From assembly GCA_900155495.1 (NCBI GenBank), contig FTLJ01000754.1:1-40631 (forward strand): DNA of 40,631 bases, written 5' to 3'. Position 1 is the first letter of the stretch; each line of letters starts with the position of its first letter. Position numbers and translations under genes: made by a program. Below are positions 33,189-40,631 of this stretch, piece after piece. The notes under the pieces are model-generated. The model saw nothing but the letters and a program-made list of their open reading frames with translations. It was not told the origin of the DNA and did no database searches. This DNA comes from Porogramme epimiltina (lineage: Eukaryota; Basidiomycota; Agaricomycetes; Polyporales; Polyporaceae).

Positions 33189-33260
33189 GCCCGTTTAGCT
33201 CAGTGGTAGAGCGCGCCACTCGTAATGGTGAGGTCGGTTGTTCAATCCAGCCAATGGGCA
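33189..33260 (+). tRNA. tRNA-Thr (CGT)
   Basis: 72 nt, identical by eye to 26556..26627, anticodon CGT. Unlike that copy it is followed at once by its own TTTTT terminator. It lies between the divergent prefoldin 5 and Nse3 genes. Confidence 0.96.
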
Positions 33261-33264
33261 TTGC

Positions 33265-33269
33265 TTTTT
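33265..33269 (+). terminator. Pol III terminator of tRNA-Thr
   Basis: TTTTT five bases after the tRNA 3' end. Confidence 0.75.
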
Positions 33270-33396
33270 GCTCTCACGTGAAGCGTGCATGCAGGTGAGG
33301 CGCGTCGCGTTTCGCGCGACGCGACGCACTTCCTTTCCCTCCACCACCACTGCTATAAACTATTTTACACACAAACCCTTTTTCAACGACGGTTCT

Positions 33397-34803
33397 ATGG
33401 TGCGACCTGCCCGCTCTCAACGCCAGCCTCAAGCCTCCCAATCGCAACCACACAGAGCCACTCAAGGAGGTCGGTCGCGCAGAGCGCGTGTTTCAGAGGA
33501 ACCAGAGGGAGAGAACATCGATGTTGATTTAGAAGAGGAAGAAGAAGGTGGAGAAAGTGGCCAAGGGGTGAGTTATATGTGCAATGTCCCTTTCGACCCC
33601 TTGTCGACTCTCAACCTTCCTAGGACATCGAGAGGAAGGCCCGCGATCTCGTTCGCCTAGCGCTATTCCACGAACAACGGCGTATACCGCTGAGAAGAGA
33701 TGAGATCTCTAAGAAGGGTGAGTAAAGATGCGTGGTCTATGCGGATCCTGTTCCAACTTCTGATGGACTTCGCTCCCGCAGTCATGGGTTCTAGCTCCCG
33801 CACATTCAATGCTGTCTTCCAGTCCGCTAACACTATCCTGCAAAAGACGTTCGGGATGGAGCTAGTTGAGCTTTCTCCGATGCCCTCAGACAAGGACATA
33901 AACGAGAAGGATGCAGAGTTGTTGAAGAACACTGGCGTGAAGAAAAAGGGTGAGCAGCCTGCAAGCCCCTGCTAGAGTCGAAGATTGACGACCGCCCGAT
34001 TAGCCGCGCCGACAGGCACGAAGAGCTATATCCTCCGGACATGCCTAGACCCCTCCCTTGTTGAGCTGGCGTGCACCCCCGATGCAGAAATCCGCGAGCT
34101 GGAGCAGCAGGAGAATCCGGACGAAGCGGAGGAGTTCGCCGAAGAGGACAACCCTGTCGGCACGCAGTCTACTGGGAGCATTTTCGCCTGGCACGGCTCG
34201 GACCAACTCGCCTCCGTCGGCATCCTCTATGTCATTCTATCCCTTATCCTGGTTGAAGGGCGTGTGATCAGCGACAGTGAGCCCTCTCTCTCTCTCTCTC
34301 CCCACCTATGCTCCTCCCACATTCTCCCTCCCCACTAACATTCCGCACGCCCACCAGACGACCTTCGCATGAACCTCAAGCGCCTCCAGCTCTCTGGCAC
34401 GACGCCCCTCCCCGTGAGCAGCCAAGCAACAAATCAAACCCTCACGCTCGACGCTGCTCTCGCGCTCTGGGCGCGTCAGGGCTACCTGGAGAAGGCCCGC
34501 GTCGGCGCAGGGGGCAAAGGCAAGGGCCCTGGGAAGCGCGCCCGCGCGACACAGGCCGCGGCGGACGACGAGCATCTGCAGGCGTTCGAGTGGCGGTGGG
34601 GTCCGCGTGCGCTTTCCGAGCTCGGCGAACAGGGGCTCGCGCGATTCGTTGCCGAGTTCATGGCGGTGCAGCCGGGTGCGGACGCTGAAGGTGATGAGGA
34701 TGCCGTCGGAGCGCCGCAGGACGAGGGAACGCAGAAGCGCGTGGGCTTCGTGTACCGCGGTATCGAGCGTGCCGCTGCAGGTGGGTCGCTGCTGGCGGGA
34801 TGA
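33397..34803 (+). CDS. NSE3: MAGE-domain protein, Nse3 subunit of Smc5/6
   Basis: Exons 33397..33567, 33624..33717, 33782..33949, 34004..34276 and 34358..34803 join in phase to 383 aa. Nse3 works in the nucleus with Nse1 and Nse4 in the Smc5/6 complex, which handles recombination intermediates. The N-terminus is basic then strongly acidic (DVDLEEEEEGG). The MAGE homology region follows: DIERKARDLVRLALFHEQRR and LRRDEISKKV, then FNAVFQSANTILQKTFGMEL with VELSP, then KSYILRTCLDP. The second winged helix holds GILYVILSLILVEGRVISDN, DDLRMNLKRLQL and LTLDAALALWARQGYLEK, and it ends with FEWRWGPRALSELGEQGLARF. Length and order agree with fungal Nse3. ATG 33397 is the first in the open exon. Confidence 0.93.
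34284..34300 (+). repeat. CT microsatellite in an Nse3 intron
   Basis: About eight CT units in the fourth intron, next to the donor site; it doubles as a polypyrimidine stretch. Confidence 0.85.
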
Positions 34804-35336
34804 AGCGGGCGAATGGGTTGTTCTGCGTGTCATTAGGGTGCGTGCGTGTGCTTGTTCTGTTATTTTAGTAATGTTGTTTGTGTAGTGACTTAACATAGAT
34901 ATATGTGTACTACGTATGTGCGTTCAGAGCGCCTTTTCTAAGTTCGATGTACATCTGATTCTCTGCGTCTGTTGTGGTCGGTTACAACGTTGCTCGTCTC
35001 CTTGATGATACTGCTATTAGGTGGCAGTATCCAGGCCAGGCCCACTACTACCTCCGTCCGTGCTGACATGTGTATCATTGTATCAGCCACATGCTGTCTC
35101 CCGTGGCTCGCCACGCATAGCTATCGCCTGAACAGCTCAAACTTTGAAGTCCCTGGGTACAGCAACTAAGATCGGTGACTGATGGCTGTCTGGAGGTGAG
35201 TCCTGTAGCCCAACATGGTCCACTTAGGTTCAAACCGGTGCTGACGTCGAAGGTTCTTAAGTTACTGTCACGGCTCGGTCGATTTCCACACCTCTCACCA
35301 TCGCCACTACTCAACTACCCGCGGCCCTCACCCTCG
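34804..35336. other. intergenic, no gene seen
   Basis: About 530 nt between Nse3 and the gene starting at 35337, probably 3' UTR and promoter. Confidence 0.5.
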
Positions 35337-36343
35337 ATGTTCTCCTTGAAGATAAAGAAACAACCTTTCGATTTGCAAACCGCATTGAACACCTGGAGCA
35401 CCTCCGCGCCCCAGCATCCCGTCTCCAAGTTCCGCGGCAAACCTAAACGCACCGACGACCCAGCGGTCAACGCATGGCTCGCGTTAGTCAAAAAAGGCTG
35501 CACTGCGCGCAGGGTCCCGAAAGGGTACTGGCCTGCCGTCGCGCTTCACTTCATGGGCAAGAAGGCACGGCGGCGCATGGAGGAAGTCGAGCGCGTCATG
35601 CGCGTACTACACGGCGACGTGTGGGCATGGACGTGGAAGCAGTTCTCAGCTGTGGCGGGAAAGATGGGATGTGAGTAGTCCTTCTCCATGCTCTCTGCGC
35701 TCAACGATCGGAACTCTTACGGGGCATGTTTTTAGGGAACAAAGACGATAGCGAGAAGCGCCAGGTGCGCGTCGAGCGCCAGGCATCGGGCCTTTGGCGG
35801 TTGATACCAGGAGGCGGCGCAGGTGACCCACCAACTCCAACAACGAAAGCCAAACCCATGACCCCATCTCATACGGGCTCAGCGAGCTCTAGCAAGATAT
35901 CCTTCCTTCGGTCGAAGCATACCCCTACAGAGGTGGCCAAAGATTCGTCCAAGAAAGGCACCTCGAACTTGAAGGACTCTTCAACAAAGGGGAAGGTGCG
36001 CCCGACGCGCCCCTCAGCATCCTCGCGTCACGGATCGCTTTTCACGCTACCGGAATTCCTTTGTCCATCCACCCCCACGCCTGAACCAGAGCCGCGACGG
36101 ACACCGCTCGCGCGCATCGCAGCGTGGGTCCCGGAGTGGCTCCTCGACGCGGTGGACGAGATCGCACGCGTCGCAGACGAGAATCCGGACGTACTCAAGG
36201 CGATTGCAACGATGCTCTTCTCTATGGGCGGTATGGCAGTCGGCTTGACCTCTCCCATTGCGGTGGTCGTCGCTGTGGTAGAGGCGGCTACTGCGCTTGG
36301 GCGGGCACTCAAGTCACCGCAAGACGCCGATGGAGAAACTTGA
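35337..36343 (+). CDS. conserved basidiomycete protein with hydrophobic C-terminus, unknown function
   Basis: Exons 35337..35670 and 35736..36343 join over a 65 nt intron to 313 aa. The N-terminal 120 residues form a conserved basic domain: FDLQTALNTWSTSAPQHPVS, KFRGKPKRTDDPAVNAWLAL, VPKGYWPAVALHF, RRRMEEVERVMRVLHGDVW and, after the splice, WNKDDSEKRQVRVERQASGL. A long Ser/Thr/Lys-rich linker follows. The C-terminus has an amphipathic segment VPEWLLDAVDEIARVADENP and a hydrophobic stretch MLFSMGGMAVGLTSPIAVVVAVV that could insert in a membrane or form a helical hairpin. I recall this architecture as recurrent in white-rot fungi without a function. It lies tail-to-tail with FunK1 copy 3, 128 nt apart, and the pair was duplicated together at 15-18.7 kb. 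Confidence 0.72.
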
Positions 36344-36471
36344 GGTTATTACATACACAAATGTTGGTGGAGGTTGTATCACGCGTGAAGGCTGGAATCA
36401 TGAAAACGTTTCGGATACCAAGTACATAATATACACGGGACGACGGTCATAGAGCAAATATGTAACTGATG

Positions 36472-39400
36472 TCAATCCCTTGGACGAAGGTTTCGGCGAG
36501 GAGGTGTGACCGGCTGCCGAGGCTCTATCGGCAGCGAGATGAACGCAGGGCCTGATTGCTCTAGCTTGCGCTTCTTCCGCGTCCCAACCTCCTTGTCGTC
36601 CTCTGCATCTTTCACTAATTTCGACCGTGCAACTGGGCCAAGCACCTTCTTCGGCTCCCACCCAATGGGCACACGGTCCTCCACCACGCAGAGTGACTCG
36701 GGCCAATTGCTCTCGAGGCACGCCTCCCGGAGGCTCTCCCGCATGGCAACGTGGGTGGATACTGACAATGCCATGTTGCGATCGTATTCCGTTGGTGGTT
36801 CGACCTCGTCCCATGACACAGCATCACGCGTGCCCCTAGGTGGCCCTGCGAGCCTGCGCTGGAGGGTTTTCTCAAGGGTGTTTTGTGAAGTCAAGGTGGC
36901 AGCCCGGGGCTGGGAAGGCGTGCTGGTGCTCTTGTTGGAAGATTCCCGACGCCTCTCCTTCTCCTTCTCGCGTTGTTCAACCTTGTAGTTGTAGACGCGG
37001 TAATACTTCTTGAAGCGGAACAGGCATTCTCCAATGAAAGCGTCTAGCGGCCCACCGAATTTGAGATCTAGGGGAGGGTATTCGCGAGCTAGCAGTCTGC
37101 CATCTGAGCTGAAGGTTCGCTGCTTCTTGGTCCCACACACGTACTTTCCCTCGTCGAAAGAGAAGGTGTCGAAGTGGTCTTCCAACCAGTTACCCACGTC
37201 TTTGACGTTCGAGGGGAGGTAGCGCACAGCATAGTAGATGAGGACCCAGAAGAACGACTCGAGCTCATCGGGGATCTCGACGACCTTCGTATCCTTCAGC
37301 AGCAGTGCAACTGACATGAACTGCCAAGTACCCTGAAGGTGCATCAGCCAAGGTCCTTGAAAGAAACATTTCACAACCTACCGTCCTCTCTGGCTGACGC
37401 TGTCGCGAGTTAGGACTGCGAGGTATGGACTTTGACATCTCCCAATCCGTCAGAAGACCGCGCCACTCGACGGAGGTAACTCCTAGCGTTGCGTCGTAGG
37501 CTAGCCGAGGGTAGATCAGGATGTTGCCGCCGGAGATATCCCGGTGCAGGATTTCGACTGCGGTGGCGGCTTCAAAGTGGGCTGTTCGCAGGAATTGTCA
37601 ATGCAAAATCACAGGGAGAAGGGTAAGACGACGTACCAGTAACGCAGTCAAGGAGGATGGAAAGTAGCTGGAGCCCAGAGGTGAAGTTCTGTAGAGGCAT
37701 TCCGACCTCTGACACAACCATGCGATAGTGGGTTTGACGTCGCAAGGGACATGGTTGAGGCGGGTGTGAAGGGGACTCGGGTGGCTGTTGGGGCGCGGGC
37801 ATGTTATCAAGGGTTGCGCATCGTTCCTCGTCCGCATCGTGAACGCTATTAACTTCGTCGTCCGAATCATCATCCGAGCTATAATCGCTCTCAGCGGCAT
37901 CGTCTCGAGTGAGTGCCGTGTTCACCGAATGTTTGATGGCGTGAGCTGCGTCTGGGTTGAGGTTACGATCTTCCGCGCCAGGCGTAGTGGCTACGGGACA
38001 GGATTGTTCACCTCCATTGGCATCGTCTCGCTTCCTCTTCGAACTTGAGGAATTCGCTTGACCACGATCGTCAGGGATGTTGGTCTCCGAGGATATCGGA
38101 ACAATGCAACTTCGGAGATGCCACAGTTGAGGTGAGAGGGTAGATTGGTCGGGGATATCGCCGTGACAGACGAGAGTAGGAACGTTAGGGACGGGTTCGT
38201 CGTTGAGCTTCTGCAGTACACTTCCTTCCTGCTCGACGCCAGGGTAATCAGAGCGCCAGGTGTCCTTGAGCCAAACGAACTCCCCAGTAGCGCAGTCCAA
38301 GGCCACAAAACCCTTGGTCCCTCGTGTCGCCATGCCTTTTTCGCAGAAGGAAGGCTTGGAGACTAGGAAAGAACGCGTATTACCGCCGTCGGAGGTCACC
38401 TTGAGGCGGTAGCGGCCCCAACCGGGTACGAGAGAGTTTCGGAAGTGGGTTCGGATGTAGGCGAAGACGGGCGGGTTACTGCAAACGTCTCCTTCGGCGA
38501 TAGCGTGTCCGTCCCGATGATCGACGTCGCTCTCGTCCCGTTCAGCCGCTCGATCCATGCGGTCGTAAAGGATGGAGCCGGGGGACAGGCGTTCTGCAGT
38601 AGGATCAAATCCCAGCTGTTCTGAAGAAAGACAAGAGATGCGCCAGAGGATCTCGCAAGTAAACTCCCACTCCTTGTAGTAGTCGACTGCATCGGAGACT
38701 ATCGTGCCTGACCGATCCCATCGCACTATGCGAAAAGTGCGCCCGATGACGATGATCATGAGAAGAGCAAGGCGATGTTGTATTTGGAACAACAACTCGG
38801 CGTAGGAGAGAACCTGCGCACGAGTTTTCATACGCTCCCGCTGGAGCTCGTCGTTGACGGAGGTCGCTGTAGTATCCGTGAATGGGTCGTTGGAGCTCTT
38901 GTGAGTCTTGAACTCTATAGCGACGAGTTGATCCACCCAATGTGGGCGGCCGTCAGTTGGGACGGATGCGCCATGGAAGAGCGCTGCATCGATCTTCTGT
39001 CTGGTGGGATCAATCGCAGATGGATCAGGGCGTCGTTCGGAAAGCGCAACCTTGAGTCCGGGCGCGAGGTCGTTCTTGTTTATCGCGTGAGCCTGAGGGG
39101 TGATTAAGGAGGCTGGAGCAGGCGATACATAGAAGGCAAGGGACGTACAAAACGCTTGGAGATCTGAGCTTCACTAAGCTTGCGTTTTCCTGTGGCGTTG
39201 GCACACCTCAGTCTCTCGAAAGGGTTCTTTTTCGGAGTCGGCTTAGGGGGAGTGTTCAAGGGCGCCGGAGGGATGATGGTGTCGAAGAAAGTCGGCCACG
39301 AGAGTCCGTAAGCTTTGTTTGCCATGTCTTCCACTTTTCTAGCACGGACGTCAGAAAGACGAAGTCGCTCGGGATCGTTAGCAAGTGATCTGGCGTGTAT

Positions 39401-39607
39401 GGAGGTGTAGTCGGCTTTTGGAGGTGTGTCTTCAGGGGTCCTTGGCTCAACAGGGTCTTGAGTAGGCCTATAGAGTGGGTAGACAGTGCGGGAAGACCCA
39501 GTGGGAGGTCGGTGGTCAAGGGGGTGGATGTGACTAGCAGTGGCCTCGCTCGGTTGTGTGTCGTGCGATGGGTTATGCTGGTCAGTGGTCAAGAGTGCGT
39601 TAGACAT
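36472..39607 (-). CDS. FunK1-type fungal protein kinase, copy 3 (intact)
   Basis: Exons 39607..39149, 39092..37637, 37581..37382 and 37332..36472 (complement) join in phase to 991 aa; introns are 56, 55 and 49 nt. I start at MSNALLTTDQHN (39607), not at the upstream in-frame codons, because a TATAAAAG box lies 54 nt before this ATG. An N-terminal extension contains SDVRARKVEDMANKAYGLSW and LSEAQISKRF. The kinase region shows IVIGRTFRIVRWDRSG, DYYKEW, GTKGFVALDCATGEFVWLKD, VCHGDIPDQSTL, LHRDISGGNILIYPR and TDWEMSKS replacing DFG. A long acidic linker (DYSSDDDSDDEVNSVHDADE) sits between lobes. The C-terminal part has ELESFFWVLIYYAVRYL and a basic tail ending NLRPRD. No lesion was seen. Substrate and role are unknown. 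Confidence 0.9.
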
Positions 39608-39660
39608 AGTGAGCAAGAGGATGTAAAGAGGGAGCGACGCACCAAATGTAAGTTCCGCCG

Positions 39661-39668
39661 CTTTTATA
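39661..39668 (-). promoter_or_regulatory. TATA box of FunK1 copy 3
   Basis: TATAAAAG on the minus strand, 54 nt before the ATG, placing the likely transcription start a few tens of bases before the start codon. Confidence 0.7.
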
Positions 39669-39737
39669 AGTATGTCAAAAACAAACGGAGGTGGTCGAGG
39701 CAGTCGCTTAAAGGAAGGAGGTCCGTCGAATGATCGC

Positions 39738-40631
39738 GAAAAGCGTGCGAAGTACGGCCCGTGTGTGAATGGAGGACAATAAGCCGGTGACAGAGGTACA
39801 ATGACTAGACAGTGGTTGTGGTTCAAGTTCAAAGTCGCGGTGGCATAGCCGCCGGGTGATCGGCTGCTTTGCATGATGACGTCGCTATTTTCAACATCGA
39901 CAAAGAGTCACGTGCAAGTTTCGAAGAAGGTGGTTAAGATACATCTTGTGCCATGAAATCAAGCAGGGCCCATGGCCGCGTAGATGGATAATATTCCACC
40001 TTGATGCCCGTCAAAGAGCAACGCGGCGTTGAACAGTGGCCTCATCCCGCGGCTGAGTCTCGTGCTATTGAAAGATTACCTAAGCATAAGTGATGCCTCT
40101 AGGATATAAGCAATAGCACCACACGCGAAGACCCCCGGTACTATTTACCTATTAGTGGATGACAATATCCATGAAACTATCAGCTGCCTTGGACTTGGGG
40201 AGTCATATCCATGGGCGTCTATGGGACCACCCGCCAAAAAGGGCAAATGAAACAAGGGCGGAGATTGACCATTAGGCGCTGACAGCTTTGCATCCAACTG
40301 CCCCAGCCCCTTTCTGACAAAAGGCTTTCGGACCATTGTTCATCCATTCTGGAAAGTAGGATCCTATACAACAGTTCTACTGTGTCCGAAAATGACTCAC
40401 AATATTTGTGTACACACGTGTCGCCCTGGACTTGACCACACGAATCTCTGACGGTGAGCCTCATCATCTATACACCCACGAAAGGCCTCAGAGTAGGTAG
40501 GAACACTCATTCCTTCCCTCTACCATTCCTGCAGGTCTTAAAACCATGCTGCAGCTGTTATACTGCGACCTAAACACTTGAGCGAGATTTCTCCCTTCAA
40601 CCCTCTAAGACCTCACGTTATCAACCACGCC
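39738..40631. other. right end, no gene seen
   Basis: About 890 nt upstream of FunK1 copy 3. Short frames only. A CACGTG motif lies near 39910; no domain or RNA gene is visible. Confidence 0.45.

Larger units (their letters stand above)
36097..39737. repeat. inverted segmental duplication, right arm
   Basis: Partner of 15069..18705 in opposite orientation; this arm keeps the intact versions of the FunK1 N-terminus and of the convergent gene. The inner ends of the two arms are about 17.4 kb apart. Confidence 0.9.

Noticed and set aside
1..40631. CRISPR arrays, prokaryotic operons or Shine-Dalgarno sites
   Set aside because: The window is eukaryotic, with spliceosomal introns throughout; no regularly spaced repeat array is present.

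Overview
The window looks like a piece of a basidiomycete nuclear genome, most likely an Agaricomycete of the polypore type. The reasons are short genes cut by many 46-60 nt GT-AG introns with CTGAC/CTAAC-like branch sites, three FunK1-type fungal kinases, a many-exon seven-TM protein of the kind common in polypores, and eukaryotic nuclear tRNA genes without encoded CCA. Exon models below were worked out by hand from splice sites, reading phase and paralogue comparison. No search was run, so names rest on recognised motifs.

Layout. 1-0.7 kb: the 3' end of an F-box-like basidiomycete protein (+). 1.4-4.7 kb: FunK1 copy 1 (-). 5.2 kb: tRNA-Phe (-). 5.4-6.9 kb: an eight-exon seven-TM protein (-). 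9.0-9.6 kb: a small single-pass membrane protein (-). 9.8 kb: tRNA-Phe (+). 10.1-10.9 kb: an unrecognised multi-exon gene (-). 11.3-11.9 kb: a dead protein kinase fragment (-). 13.4-14.0 kb: a proline-rich ORF (+). 15.1-18.7 kb: FunK1 copy 2 (+), with a ruined N-terminus, followed tail-to-tail by a truncated pseudogene (-). 18.9-19.2 kb: two facing tRNA-Phe genes. 19.5-24.3 kb: an 11-exon protein with repeated CxxC modules (-). 24.6-26.4 kb: a p47/Shp1-type SEP-UBX Cdc48 cofactor (-). 26.6-26.7 kb: tRNA-Thr and tRNA-Gln 6 nt apart (+). 26.9-29.2 kb: a hexose transporter with 13 exons (-). 30.2-31.4 kb: a PIN-like domain protein (+). 32.4-33.1 kb: prefoldin subunit 5 (-). 33.2 kb: tRNA-Thr (+). 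33.4-34.8 kb: a MAGE-domain Nse3 homologue (+). 35.3-36.3 kb: a conserved basidiomycete protein with a hydrophobic C-terminus (+), tail-to-tail with FunK1 copy 3 (-, 36.5-39.6 kb).

The central structural feature is an inverted segmental duplication. About 3.6 kb holding FunK1 copy 3 (promoter, gene, 3' intergenic space) plus the tail of its convergent neighbour (36.1-39.7 kb) recurs in opposite orientation at 15.07-18.7 kb. The second copy is decaying: its TATA box is altered, the N-terminal exon carries a frameshift and two stop codons, and the neighbour is a short fragment with a nonsense codon. The kinase body is still fully open with intact splice sites.

The right half (24-35 kb) is mainly housekeeping: Cdc48 cofactor, sugar uptake, prefoldin, the Smc5/6 complex and tRNAs. 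The left half is accessory: FunK1 copies, lineage-specific proteins, pseudogenes and long gene-poor stretches at 7.5-9, 11.9-13.4 and 14-15 kb.
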